In this document: positions 13,180 through 21,932 of the stretch, in pieces
Numbering within the stretch: the stretch's first letter is position 1
How the letters are laid out: every line of letters begins with the position of its first letter
Source: a virus
IMG/VR virus record: IMGVR_UViG_3300018046_000006
Coordinates: 1-27,313 of that record
DNA: 27,313 nt
Direction: 5' to 3' (one strand)
Position numbers and translations under genes: made by a program
Notes under the pieces: generated by a model
What the model was told of the DNA's origin: nothing
What the model saw: the letters and a program-made list of their open reading frames with translations, nothing else
The model's database searches: none

Positions 13180-13891
13180 TCCAGTACCCGGGGCGCCCGT
13201 AAACGACCCGGCACCTGTCGACACCGGTCTGACTCCTCCCGGCAATATCCTGGGGGACATTCCGATCGCGGACCCAGCAGTACCTCCCGCGGGCGACCTG
13301 CCTGCAGGAGATCCCGCAGCCCCGCCTGCGGACGACCCGCCGCCGGATGCTGGCGATAAACCGCCAGGAGATAAACCCGAGCCGCGCGCGCCCGAGACGT
13401 ATGCGGAATTTACCATCCCCGATGGACTCACCATGGATGAAGCGGGCATGACAGAGTTCCAGGCCCTTGCCAAAGAGCAGGACCTGACCCAAGAGCAAGC
13501 CCAGAAACTCCTGGAGTTTGGCGGGAGCAAAATCAAGGACATGGTCACGGCGCCTTATCGCATGTGGAACGAACTGCAGACGACATGGCAAGCCGAGATC
13601 AACGCTGACCCGGAAATCGGCGGGACTCATCTCGAGGACACGATAGCGGCTGCGGCCGAGCTCTACAAGATCTCGCCGTCTAACCCCTACGTTAAATCAG
13701 AGACTGAGGCTAAAGCACTGCAAGATGCGTTGAACCTGACCGGCGTTGGGAATAACCCGGCAATGGTCCGTTTATTTGCGCGAATCGGAATGTCTCTCCG
13801 CGAGCCCGCGCCTCTTAGTGGGGGCGTCGTGCCACAGGAGAAAAACATTCTCGACTCGCTTTATCCGTCCATGGCTAAAAAACAAGAATAG
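13172..13891 (+). CDS. Probable head scaffolding protein
   Basis: A 239-residue acidic protein directly ahead of the coat gene. Residues 1-70 are a Pro/Asp/Gly-rich disordered region. A helical region follows (EFTIPDGLTMDEAGMTEFQ and LTQEQAQKLLEFG), then ADPEIGGTHLEDTIAAAAEL and a Lys-rich tail ending MAKKQE. This profile (acidic disordered N-terminus, helical core, basic tail) and position are typical of podovirus scaffolds. The ATG has AAAGG seven bases upstream and overlaps the previous gene. Confidence 0.75.
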   Translation: MPDPVPGAPVNDPAPVDTGLTPPGNILGDIPIADPAVPPAGDLPAGDPAAPPADDPPPDAGDKPPGDKPEPRAPETYAEFTIPDGLTMDEAGMTEFQALAKEQDLTQEQAQKLLEFGGSKIKDMVTAPYRMWNELQTTWQAEINADPEIGGTHLEDTIAAAAELYKISPSNPYVKSETEAKALQDALNLTGVGNNPAMVRLFARIGMSLREPAPLSGGVVPQEKNILDSLYPSMAKKQE

Positions 13892-14026
13892 GCCGCCCGG
13901 TTACCCGAACGGCCCAGGATCTGAGCGCCGCGCCAACGGCGATCGTGTAGCATCCCAAAGCGATATTAACTCAAATCCTGCGGCAGTTAAAGGGTTTCTC
14001 CAGCGCGCCTCGAGGGAGAAACACAA

Positions 14027-15064
14027 ATGGCTACTATAGGACCTGTCGCCCTGACCATGACTGATTGGGCCAAGCGCCTCGACGACGACGGCAAGATTGC
14101 CCAGATCGTCAATCTTATGTCCCAGACCAACGAGATCCTGGACGACATGCTCTGGCTGGAAGGCAACCTTCCGACCGGGCACAAAACCACGATTCGTACA
14201 GGCCTTCCTTCCGCCTACTGGCGCCTGATCAACCAAGGCGTGCCCAGAGGCAAAAGCACGACCGCTCAGATCACTGAATCTTGCGGTATGCTCGAGACCT
14301 ACTCCGACGTTGACGAGGCGCTAGTAAGTCTTGCCGGCGACGCCCAGGCCTTCCGGCTCTCCGAGGATATGGCCTTCATCGAGGGTATGAACCAGCAGAT
14401 GGCGCAGACCCTTTTCTACAATAACACCGCTTCCACGCCTGCCGCGTACATGGGCCTCGCCCCCCGGTATCCGAGCGTTCTGACTGCAAACAGTCAGACC
14501 GCCAATAACGTAATCGACGCCGGCGGCCTCGCTTCAACCAACACCAGCATCTGGCTCGTTATGTGGGGTCCGATGTCTGTTCACGGGATTTTCCCCCGGG
14601 GATCTAAAGCCGGTTTCCAGCACCAGGACAAGGGTCTGGTCCCGCTCTACGATTCCAACTCCAACCCCTACTACGGTTGGCGGACCCATTATAAATGGGA
14701 TGCCGGCCTGGTCGTGAAAGATTGGCGGTACGCCGTACGTATTGCCAATGTGGATGTGACCACTCTTTCCGGCGCATCTCCTCCAAACCTTCTTAACCTG
14801 CTCGTTCGCGCGATTCACCGTCTGCCTACCCAGCCGGCGAGAGCGGGTAACGTTCAGACGACCGACGCTCCGCAGCTGACTATGGGCCGTTGCGCGTTCT
14901 ACGCTGCGAGAGCGATCACCACCTGGCTCGACATCCAGGCCATGAACAAGACCAACGTGCTCTTGAAAATGGAAGAGTTCGACGGTCGTGCGGTTACGAG
15001 TTTCCGCGGCATCCCGATCCGTACCTGCGATCAGCTTCTGTCTACCGAGGCTCGCGTAGTCTAA
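14027..15064 (+). CDS. Major capsid protein
   Basis: A 345-residue coat protein of the BPP-1-type HK97-fold group. Its length, its place between scaffold and cement genes, and segments such as MTDWAKRLDDDGKIAQIVNL, MLWLEGNLPTGHKTTIRTGLP, YWRLINQGVPRGKST and RGIPIRTCDQLL fit this family. The ATG follows GAGGGAG. The upstream gap (13892-14026) contains only weak partial inverted repeats and no convincing promoter. A stable hairpin pair follows the stop, as expected for the most highly expressed late gene. Confidence 0.85.
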   Translation: MATIGPVALTMTDWAKRLDDDGKIAQIVNLMSQTNEILDDMLWLEGNLPTGHKTTIRTGLPSAYWRLINQGVPRGKSTTAQITESCGMLETYSDVDEALVSLAGDAQAFRLSEDMAFIEGMNQQMAQTLFYNNTASTPAAYMGLAPRYPSVLTANSQTANNVIDAGGLASTNTSIWLVMWGPMSVHGIFPRGSKAGFQHQDKGLVPLYDSNSNPYYGWRTHYKWDAGLVVKDWRYAVRIANVDVTTLSGASPPNLLNLLVRAIHRLPTQPARAGNVQTTDAPQLTMGRCAFYAARAITTWLDIQAMNKTNVLLKMEEFDGRAVTSFRGIPIRTCDQLLSTEARVV

Positions 15065-15076
15065 CAATTTTTGGAC

Positions 15077-15118
15077 GTGTTTGGACACAGGCCTGGGGGA
15101 GATCGTCGATCCCAGGCC
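15077..15118 (+). terminator. Hairpins after the capsid gene, without T-run
   Basis: A short GTGT-TTGG-ACAC hairpin (15077-15088) is followed by GGCCTGGG (15090-15097) paired with CCCAGGCC (15111-15118), with a possible inner GATC/GATC pairing. No run of T follows, so this is more likely an RNA-stabilising or partial attenuating structure than a full terminator. Confidence 0.4.
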
Positions 15119-15149
15119 CCTCCTGACGCGCCGCACAAAGGGGATTTCC

Positions 15150-15626
15150 ATGATAATGGACGCTTTACTGCTTTTTGAGCCGGTTGCGGGTACCGCCGTT
15201 ACAGCTACGGCAACCTCGACCAACATCTTGGACCTCGCCAATATCACCGGCGTCAGTGCGATCACGCGTGACATCGGTATCGGCGGAAACTTTGACATGA
15301 AGATCATGGTCATCGTCAATACGCTCTTTACCGCCGCGGGGGCCGCGACCCTGCAGGTCCAACTCCAGACGGCACCGGATAACGGCTCGGGTCTTCCCGG
15401 ATCCTGGTCGAACCTCGCGATGTCTGACGCCATCCCGAAGGCCTCGCTTGTCGTTGGCTACGAGCTCCTGCGTATCGACATGCCTTACGGCGCGCAGAGA
15501 TTTCTCCAGCTTAACTACGTGGTCGCAACTGGCCCGTTTACCGCTGGGAAACTCAACGCCGAAATGGTCCTCGATAAGCCCGAAGCACTGGCTTACCCGA
15601 GCGGGTACTCAAACGCTTATCTGTAA
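15150..15626 (+). CDS. Bbp16-like capsid cement protein
   Basis: A 158-residue decoration protein that should stabilise the capsid surface. VTATATSTNILDLANITG, the RDIGIGG turn, ATLQVQLQTAPDN, and a C-terminal FLQLNYVVATGPFTAGKLNAEMV stretch match the Bbp16 family pattern. The ATG at 15150 has AAAGGGG upstream; 23 more codons to 15081 would run through the hairpin region and lack a start signal. It follows the coat gene as in BPP-1. Confidence 0.8.
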   Translation: MIMDALLLFEPVAGTAVTATATSTNILDLANITGVSAITRDIGIGGNFDMKIMVIVNTLFTAAGAATLQVQLQTAPDNGSGLPGSWSNLAMSDAIPKASLVVGYELLRIDMPYGAQRFLQLNYVVATGPFTAGKLNAEMVLDKPEALAYPSGYSNAYL

Positions 15627-15633
15627 ACAACCC

Positions 15634-15655
15634 GGCCGGCGGGGAACCGCCGGCC
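15634..15655 (+). terminator. Perfect 9-bp GC hairpin without T-run
   Basis: GGCCGGCGG-GGAA-CCGCCGGCC, a GNRA-type tetraloop on a fully GC 9-bp stem, placed eight bases after the cement gene stop. It lacks a following T-run and more likely protects or partly attenuates the mRNA. Confidence 0.5.
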
Positions 15656-15678
15656 TCGCTAACCCAGGAGGGTGACAA

Positions 15679-15954
15679 ATGGCTCAGTATAAACTTTTGG
15701 AAACAGCATACTTAAACGACCGGCTCTACAAAGAGGGCGAAACCGCCACGGTCCCGGACCATGTTCTTCCCGGTCCTCACATGGTCCCAGTGGACGCTAA
15801 AGCCCATGAGATCGCAAGAAGCATGGGGCTTGTAAACGGCCCGGTCTATGACGGTACCGAGGATGCGTACAAGACGCTTCCCGGCCAGGCCCCCGGCCAG
15901 GCCGAGATTGCCTCGGGGCTCTCCGCGCCGGTCGAAGAACCCACTTTCCAATAA
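15679..15954 (+). CDS. Small virion-region protein (91 aa)
   Basis: Begins MAQYKLLETAYLNDRLYKEGE, a pattern of short beta strands seen in small proteins of phage head regions; the second half is acidic and ends EEPTFQ. I cannot name a family. GGAGGG lies eight bases before the ATG. Being between cement and another beta-rich virion gene, a capsid or collar role is likely but unproven. Confidence 0.6.
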   Translation: MAQYKLLETAYLNDRLYKEGETATVPDHVLPGPHMVPVDAKAHEIARSMGLVNGPVYDGTEDAYKTLPGQAPGQAEIASGLSAPVEEPTFQ

Positions 15955-15982
15955 CCTCTCATAAAACTAGGGAGCTCTAAAA

Positions 15983-16555
15983 ATGGGCAACTTTCAATCG
16001 AACGTCGTTGGGCCGATAGGCGGTAACTCCGACGGGTCGGTCCCGATCAGCATCGAAAATAAGTACACCTACCGGTACGCGGCCCTTGCGAACACCCCCG
16101 CGGCTACGCCTACCGATTTCATCACCATTCAAGGCGCAGCCGGCCGCACCGTCAAAATCAAGTCGATCCGGCTGGGCGGCATCGCCACAACCGCCGGACT
16201 TTTGACCGCGCAGATCGTGCGCCGGTCTGCCGCAAACACCACGGGTACGTTCTCCGCGGTGGCCGCCGTTAAGCACGACGTAAACGACCCGTCGCCTCTC
16301 GCTACGGTGAACCTGTACACGGTGAACCCTGGCGGTCTGGGCACGCTGGTTGGGCCTTTGGCGGTAAATAGAGTCTGGCTGCCGCTTACCACGTCACAAA
16401 ACGCCATGACGCTTTTCGATTTCTCCACGCGCATGGATAAAGCCCTGGTCCTTCGCGGGATCAGTGATTTTATCTGCATCAACTTCAACGGTGCGGCCGT
16501 TCCGGCCGGTGGGGTCCTGGATTTTGAGATCGAAACCGAGGAAGACGCATCCTAA
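15983..16555 (+). CDS. Beta-rich virion protein (190 aa)
   Basis: A strand-rich, low-Cys protein with FITIQGAAGRTVKIKSIRL, then QIVRRSAANTTGTFSAV, KHDVNDPSPLATVNLYT and NPGGLGTLVGP. Similar blocks occur, to my recollection, in many phage head or neck proteins annotated only as hypothetical. The ATG follows GGGAG. A terminator-like hairpin begins five bases after its stop. Confidence 0.65.
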   Translation: MGNFQSNVVGPIGGNSDGSVPISIENKYTYRYAALANTPAATPTDFITIQGAAGRTVKIKSIRLGGIATTAGLLTAQIVRRSAANTTGTFSAVAAVKHDVNDPSPLATVNLYTVNPGGLGTLVGPLAVNRVWLPLTTSQNAMTLFDFSTRMDKALVLRGISDFICINFNGAAVPAGGVLDFEIETEEDAS

Positions 16556-16559
16556 ATAG

Positions 16560-16583
16560 CGGGGCCTGCGGGCCCCGTCTTTT
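16560..16583 (+). terminator. Intrinsic terminator
   Basis: A perfect 7-bp all-GC stem, CGGGGCC / GGCCCCG, with a TGCG loop, followed by TCTTTT. The T-run is directly followed by the GGAG of the next gene. It probably terminates part of the transcripts, stepping down expression after the abundant head proteins. Confidence 0.75.
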
Positions 16584-16595
16584 GGAGATAAAGCA

Positions 16596-16928
16596 ATGCT
16601 AAAGGTAACCCAAATGCCCGATGGGCTCGGGAACTGGATGCCAGGCGCGCTCCAGCAGTCAGACACAATCTACGCAGTAGTTCTGGTGGCGGGGACATCC
16701 CAGCAGATTCCGCTGCCCGCGGGTGCCAACGCGATAGTGTTTGCGGCAAGTGGCGGATCTGACTTCTACATGCTGCTCGCGAACTCGGTCATCGCGGTCC
16801 CGGTCGCCAATAACGTGGCCGGCACGGCGCCGGAACTAAATCCGCTCGTGAGATCGTGTACCGGTAAGACGTATGTGAGCCTCATTAGCCCGGTAAGCTG
16901 CGTCATTACGATGGCTTTCTACTCGTAG
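16596..16928 (+). CDS. Small beta-rich virion protein (110 aa)
   Basis: A 110-residue protein rich in Val, Ala and Ser with alternating hydrophobic strands (QIPLPAGANAIVFAAS, SDFYMLLANSVIAVPVAN). There is no signal peptide and no recognised family. GGAG lies nine bases before the ATG, straight after the terminator T-run. The composition and neighbours suggest a structural component. Confidence 0.6.
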   Translation: MLKVTQMPDGLGNWMPGALQQSDTIYAVVLVAGTSQQIPLPAGANAIVFAASGGSDFYMLLANSVIAVPVANNVAGTAPELNPLVRSCTGKTYVSLISPVSCVITMAFYS

Positions 16929-16937
16929 GGGGAGCAG

Positions 16938-17795
16938 ATGAAAAAGATCTTAAGCACCATACTGGCAGTCTTTATCCTGGCGCTTGCCCCCTACGCCCTG
17001 GCGCAGTATGTCCAGCCGCACACGGCGACTGCGGCGCCTCAAATCATTGACAATCCCTCGCAGCAGACGACCATCAACTCTATGCAGGTCCCCCGGGTGA
17101 TATGTCAGTCAGCGGTTCCTCAGTTGATCTATGCTGCAAGTGGATGGACAGCAGCCCCCACAACCATTGCTACGCTGGCTTCCTGCACGGTTCCTGCCGG
17201 TGCCATGGGTCTCAACGGCGCACTCAGGATCTCGACGGTTTGGAGTTTCACCAACTCGGCCAACAACAAGTCGCTGTATGAGAATTTCAATACGACGAAC
17301 ATTGCCAACTGGGGAATGGCGACCAACGCCACTTTCGTTGACACCAGAATCCTCTCAAACCGCAACTCTGCCAGTTCTCAGATGACAGGATATGCATCTG
17401 GTGGTGGTCCGTTTGGTGCGTCGGCCGCTGCTGTTACAACCTTGTCTATAAACACCACCACTGCACAGACTGTGAGCTTTCTTGGCACAACGTCCGTTGA
17501 GTCCGGCATCTCTCAAACGGCCCTCACAGGCAACGGAACCTCCTGCTCGGCGACTGTTGCCTCCGGTGCCTACGCCGTGGGCGACTACGTCATCGTGGCA
17601 AGCGGATCGGGTTGCGGGTCCGGTTCTCAAAATACTGGAGCAACCCCTGTAGCAGTAACCGCCAGCAACGGTTCCACGACCTATTCTTACCCTTGCACCT
17701 GTAATGGTGGTTCGCCTACCGGCGGATCAGGGCAGCGGTACTCGAGGATTCAGCTTGAGAGTTACTGCGTCGAACTCATACCCGGAGTGAACTAA
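16938..17795 (+). CDS. Exported beta-rich protein, paralogue of the gene at 10466
   Basis: A 285-residue protein with a textbook Sec signal peptide: MKK, hydrophobic residues 4-17, then PYALA-Q with predicted cleavage after Ala22. The mature part shares VPAGAMGLNGALRIS, NSANNKSLYENF and the C-terminal QLESYCVELIP with the 10466 protein, plus an insert of about 65 residues before the shared ending that holds several cysteines (for example YPCTCNGG). A signal peptide on a protein related to a virion component is unusual. It could be secreted, placed in the envelope, or use the hydrophobic leader for assembly. Confidence 0.7.
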   Translation: MKKILSTILAVFILALAPYALAQYVQPHTATAAPQIIDNPSQQTTINSMQVPRVICQSAVPQLIYAASGWTAAPTTIATLASCTVPAGAMGLNGALRISTVWSFTNSANNKSLYENFNTTNIANWGMATNATFVDTRILSNRNSASSQMTGYASGGGPFGASAAAVTTLSINTTTAQTVSFLGTTSVESGISQTALTGNGTSCSATVASGAYAVGDYVIVASGSGCGSGSQNTGATPVAVTASNGSTTYSYPCTCNGGSPTGGSGQRYSRIQLESYCVELIPGVN

Positions 17796-17810
17796 AGAAG
17801 GCGAAACGAT

Positions 17811-18584
17811 ATGCCCAGCCAGTTGGATGTCTGTAACCGAGCACTCTCGATTCTAGGGACGCGTTCGACCATCGCCTCGATGACCGAGGCCTCTGACGAA
17901 GCGTTGCAGTGCTCGATCCACTACGTGCCTGTTCTGCAGGGACTCCTGCGGATCCACTTGTGGAGCTTCGCCTGGAAGCAGGCGCCGCTGGGCCTTCTGC
18001 TTGCGGCCGGCGGGACCCCGGAAAATCCGAACTACGTGGGTAATAATCCCCCGCAGCCATGGGCCTACGAGTATGCGTGGCCCAACGATTGCGTGCGCGT
18101 ACGCGGGATATATCCGCTGATGACGATGACGCCTTCCGGTACAGTGCTCGCCGGCGCCTCGAACGCGGTCTACCCATATCTCGCGGCCAATGCCGTACCG
18201 TTTTCAATTGGCCTTGACCAGGACGCCGTTGGAAACCCGATCAAGGTTATCCTCACAAACGAGGACCAGGCGGTCATCGAGTACACCGCCTACGTCTCGA
18301 ACCCCAACCTCTGGGACTACGAGTTCGTCGAGGCCTTCGTGTATCTCCTGGCGGCCCGGCTTACCGGACCCCTGGACGGTGACAAGACCCTGCAGGCGAA
18401 TTTTCTAAAAGAGGCCCAGCAGGTCATTCTCGATGCTCGCGTAGCAGACGGATCGGAGAACCCCTCGAGCCCAGAGCATATCCCGGATTGGATACAGTGC
18501 CGCGGGTACGCCAGCCAGGGATTTTGGCAGGTGGGTGGGCAAGATGAAATGACCCAGTATCTCAACAGCATGATGATAAACTGA
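17811..18584 (+). CDS. Tail tubular protein A-like adaptor (T7 gp11 type)
   Basis: A 257-residue head-to-tail adaptor. The opening DVCNRALSILGTRSTIASM, the LLRIHLWSFAWKQAPLGLL helix, AYEYAWPNDCVRVRGI, and the later YEFVEAFVYLLAARL match the gp11/adaptor family pattern. GAAGG precedes the ATG. Its stop overlaps the next start (TGATG), which is the nozzle gene as in T7-like genomes. Confidence 0.8.
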   Translation: MPSQLDVCNRALSILGTRSTIASMTEASDEALQCSIHYVPVLQGLLRIHLWSFAWKQAPLGLLLAAGGTPENPNYVGNNPPQPWAYEYAWPNDCVRVRGIYPLMTMTPSGTVLAGASNAVYPYLAANAVPFSIGLDQDAVGNPIKVILTNEDQAVIEYTAYVSNPNLWDYEFVEAFVYLLAARLTGPLDGDKTLQANFLKEAQQVILDARVADGSENPSSPEHIPDWIQCRGYASQGFWQVGGQDEMTQYLNSMMIN

Positions 18585-21472
18585 TGCCAAAAATATCGGA
18601 GATGCAGACCTCATTTGCCGCCGGCGAGATCGCGCCCAGCTTGTACGGGCGTATCGATCTGGCAAAGTATCATATCGGCGCCAAGACGCTTCGCAATATG
18701 TTCGTGCTGCCCCATGGCGGCGTCAGTAACCGGGCTGGGACGATGTTTGTCGGCAGGTGCAAGGTCTCGGCCTACCCCGTTCATCTGATCCCTTTTCAAT
18801 TTAATTTGCTTCAGACCTACATACTTGAGTTCGGGCACTACTACATGAGGGTCGTGATGAACGGCGGCTACGTGCTCGAGCCCTCGTTTGTAATCTCTGG
18901 GGTCACGAACGCAAACCCGGGCGTTTTTACCACCTCGACGGCCCATGGGTTTAACGTCGGCGACCAGGTGAACATTTCCGGCGCCCTCGGCATGTCGATC
19001 AACTCCACTCCCGGACTGCAGTACCTGGTCGCTAACCCGACCACCTACACGTTTACGCTCACCGATCTTGACGGTAACCTCGTAAACACCACCTCGAGCG
19101 GGGCGTATACTTCCGGCGGCGTGGTCGCGCGCGTCTTTACGCTCGCAACCCCCTACAACGGAAACGATGTTCAGATGCTCAAGTGGACCCAGAGCGCAGA
19201 TGTACTCTCGCTCTGCCATCCGAACTACCCACCCTACGATCTAAACAGAACCCAGCACTGGGTCTGGACGCTCGCACCGGTATCTTTTGCCCCGAGCATC
19301 GCGGCGCCTTCGAGCGTCACGTTCACTAACGGGGGCGTGGGCGCCTGGTACTACCAGTATGTCATAACGGCGGTTTCCTCCTCGCCTCCAGGAGAATCTT
19401 TGCCCTCACAGATAGTGAGCGGTACGGGTGCCGAGCTAAACCAAACCACTGGGGTGGCGAACACGATTTCCTGGTCCGCCATAACTTCGGCAACGAGCTA
19501 CAACATCTACAAAGCCAACCCCTCGACAAGTCCGATCGCGGCCGGCGCCATGTTCGGATATATCGGGGCCACGACCGGGCACTCTTTTTCCGATCTCGAA
19601 GTCGAGCCGGATTTCTCCCAGGCGCCCCCGCAAGGCGCGAACCCCTTTAACGCCGGCCCGATCACCTCGGTATCCGTTTTAGCCGGTGGCTCGGGCTACG
19701 ACGCGAAATCAACCATTACTGTCACCGACCCCACGGGCAAGGGCGCGGTGATTACGCCGACGATCGTAAACGGCGTGATAACCAAAGCTGTGGTTACAAA
19801 CGGCGGACAGAACTACGAGAACCCCGTGGCGCACGCCGCCAACCAGGGGACCGGCGCGGCGGGGTACTTGAGCGTTTACAGTGTAGGCTTTGGGAACCAG
19901 ACCTACGTTGGCGTCACCATGACGAACGGGGGCCAGGACTACTTCGGAAACGTAGCAGTCTCCACAGCGGTAGGATCCGGACTCACGTTTACGCCCACGA
20001 TAACAAACGGCGTGATAACAAACGTTGTGGTCGCCGGCGCGCCTGAGGGCTACGTCGACCAGGCGCCTCTTATCTTCACTCAGCTTGGGGGCTCGGGCGC
20101 CAAGTTCAGCCTGGGGGTCACTCCTTCGGGCAACTACCCGGGATGCGTGACTTATTTTCAGCAACGAAAGGTCTTCGGCGGATCTAATCAAGCGCCCTCA
20201 ACGCTTTGGATGACTCAACCCGGGGACTACCACAACATGGATACGTCCAACCCGAGCAGGTCCTCCGACGGGATCACGGCGACGATCGCCAGTAACGCCG
20301 TGAACGCGATCAAGTTTTTCGTCCCATTTACGGATCTACTCATGATGACCGCCAGCGGGGCCTGGAAGCTAAACGGAGGTCAGACGGGCACCCCCATCAC
20401 GCCGACCGCACTCGTAGCATCCCCGCAGTCATATGTGGGCTGCGCGGATCTTCCCCCGATCGTGGTCAACTACGACGTGCTCTACGTCCAGGCGAAGGGC
20501 AGTATCATCCGGGATCTGGCGTACAATTACTACGCCAATATTTTCACCGGGACCGACCTCTCGATTTTAAGCAATCACCTGTTTTTCGGGTACACCCTCC
20601 AGAGATGGTGCTACGCCGAGGAACCATACAAGCTCATCTGGGCGGTCAGATCCGACGGGACGATGCTCCTTTTCTGCTATTTGAAGGAGCAGGACGTCTA
20701 CGCCTGGACGCATGCCGACACGCCTGGAAATAGTGGAACCGATACTTTCTGCTCGGTTGCGACCATCCCGGAGCAGCAGATAGCCGGGATCACCGAGGAC
20801 TCGGTCTACGTCGTAACGCAACGGACTATCCCCAACGTCGCCTACGGTCAGCCGGTCAAGTATCTCGAGCGCATCTCGACCCGAAATTTCATGACTAACG
20901 GTGTCTCCGATGTCACGAAAGCGTGGTTTTGCGACTGCGGCCTTCAATACAACGGAAATGCCGTGAGTGCGGGGGGTAACGGTCTTGGACCCGTTAGCTC
21001 GGTCTCAGGACTCGACCACCTCGATGGTGCCACGGTCTCGATACTCGCCGACGGAAACGTTCAGCCCCTGCAGGTTGTGACCAACGGAACCATAAGCATC
21101 CAGTACCCCGCGTACCTTATTACCGTGGGGCTGCCATACACCGGGCAGGTGCAAAGCCTTCGCTTCCACCCCGAGGCCTCTGCCGCGCAGTCTCAGACCT
21201 TCCGCGGGAAGATTTCCGCGGTGACGCTTCGCCTGGTGGACTCCCGCGGGCTTAAAGTCGGCCCGGCTATAAACGATCTGACCGAGATAAAAGAGCGAAA
21301 CGCGACGGTTAACTACGGTGTGGCGGTCCCGCTTTTTACCGGGGACGAGCGCCTTGTGATCGATAACCGCTACCTGGCTGAAGACGTTGTCTGGATTGAG
21401 CAGGACAACCCGCTGCCTTGCACAATTCTTGGGATTATTCCAGATGTCACGCTCGGAGATACACCAGGTTGA
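18584..21472 (+). CDS. Tail tubular protein B-like nozzle with inserted domains
   Basis: A 962-residue tail protein. The N-terminus (SFAAGEIAPSLYGRIDLAKY, KTLRNMFVLPHGGVSNRAGT) and the C-terminal half (YFQQRKVFGGSN, FFVPFTDLLMMTASG, WCYAEEPYKLIWAV) fit the gp12-like nozzle family. Inserted at about residues 102-185 is a segment resembling phage E1-FCCH-type domains (TSTAHGFNVGDQVNIS). At about 238-350 lies a fibronectin III-like unit (YQYVITAVSSSPPGES ... ISWSAITSATSYNIYKA). At about 360-510 there are Gly-rich repeats (NGVITKAVVTNGG and NGVITNVVV). It is longer than T7 gp12, probably because of these inserts. Confidence 0.75.
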   Translation: MPKISEMQTSFAAGEIAPSLYGRIDLAKYHIGAKTLRNMFVLPHGGVSNRAGTMFVGRCKVSAYPVHLIPFQFNLLQTYILEFGHYYMRVVMNGGYVLEPSFVISGVTNANPGVFTTSTAHGFNVGDQVNISGALGMSINSTPGLQYLVANPTTYTFTLTDLDGNLVNTTSSGAYTSGGVVARVFTLATPYNGNDVQMLKWTQSADVLSLCHPNYPPYDLNRTQHWVWTLAPVSFAPSIAAPSSVTFTNGGVGAWYYQYVITAVSSSPPGESLPSQIVSGTGAELNQTTGVANTISWSAITSATSYNIYKANPSTSPIAAGAMFGYIGATTGHSFSDLEVEPDFSQAPPQGANPFNAGPITSVSVLAGGSGYDAKSTITVTDPTGKGAVITPTIVNGVITKAVVTNGGQNYENPVAHAANQGTGAAGYLSVYSVGFGNQTYVGVTMTNGGQDYFGNVAVSTAVGSGLTFTPTITNGVITNVVVAGAPEGYVDQAPLIFTQLGGSGAKFSLGVTPSGNYPGCVTYFQQRKVFGGSNQAPSTLWMTQPGDYHNMDTSNPSRSSDGITATIASNAVNAIKFFVPFTDLLMMTASGAWKLNGGQTGTPITPTALVASPQSYVGCADLPPIVVNYDVLYVQAKGSIIRDLAYNYYANIFTGTDLSILSNHLFFGYTLQRWCYAEEPYKLIWAVRSDGTMLLFCYLKEQDVYAWTHADTPGNSGTDTFCSVATIPEQQIAGITEDSVYVVTQRTIPNVAYGQPVKYLERISTRNFMTNGVSDVTKAWFCDCGLQYNGNAVSAGGNGLGPVSSVSGLDHLDGATVSILADGNVQPLQVVTNGTISIQYPAYLITVGLPYTGQVQSLRFHPEASAAQSQTFRGKISAVTLRLVDSRGLKVGPAINDLTEIKERNATVNYGVAVPLFTGDERLVIDNRYLAEDVVWIEQDNPLPCTILGIIPDVTLGDTPG

Positions 21473-21932
21473 GATTGTCCCGGCGCGTCTTGAGCACGTA
21501 GCGCCCATCGCCGAAAACATGCGGCGGGAAGACGTTGAAGAGGTACTTGCCGCTACTGGCCGCGATCCTCTAAGCGCCCTGCAGGGATCGTTTGACGCGT
21601 CGGTTTTGTGCTGGACCGGAACGGTCGACGGGGCCCCGGCCTGCATGTTCGGCGTCGCCCCGATCGATATCCTAGGCGGGGTGGGTGCCCCCTGGCTACT
21701 AGGGACCGATCTTGTGCCCGCGAACACGGCACCGTTTCTAAGGCGCAACAAGGCTTACGTTGCCCGGATGCTTGCGCTTTTCCCCTGTCTTTTCAACTAC
21801 GTCGACGCCCGCAACCGGCAATCGATCCGCTGGCTCAAGTGGCTGGGCTTTGACTTCGACGCGGCGCCTGTTCCCTACGGCATAGAAAAACTTCCGTTTT
21901 TCCGGTTTACGATGAGGAGAGCCAATGTGTGA
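21444..21932 (+). CDS. T7 gp13-like / GNAT-fold virion protein
   Basis: A 162-residue protein of the phage Gp13 family. RLEHVAPIAENMRREDVEEV, VDGAPACMFGVAPIDIL, GVGAPWLLGTDLV, and NYVDARNRQSIRWLKWLGF are its core motifs and resemble an acetyltransferase fold. Enzyme activity is not established for the family to my knowledge. The ATG at 21444 overlaps the nozzle gene by 29 bases and has only a weak GGGA upstream, so expression may rely on coupling. Confidence 0.75.
   Translation: MSRSEIHQVEIVPARLEHVAPIAENMRREDVEEVLAATGRDPLSALQGSFDASVLCWTGTVDGAPACMFGVAPIDILGGVGAPWLLGTDLVPANTAPFLRRNKAYVARMLALFPCLFNYVDARNRQSIRWLKWLGFDFDAAPVPYGIEKLPFFRFTMRRANV

Noticed and set aside
13892-14026. Possible promoter before the coat gene
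   Set aside because: A TATTAA-like box is present but no -35 at a suitable distance; the partial GC inverted repeats are weak and lack a T-run.
14534-15433. 299-codon open frame on the - strand
   Set aside because: Antisense to the coat and cement genes, with no recognisable protein features.
10466-17795. Diversity-generating retroelement, expected by analogy with BPP-1
   Set aside because: No reverse transcriptase, no template/variable repeat pair with adenine-specific differences, and no Mtd-like C-terminal variable region were seen in the window.
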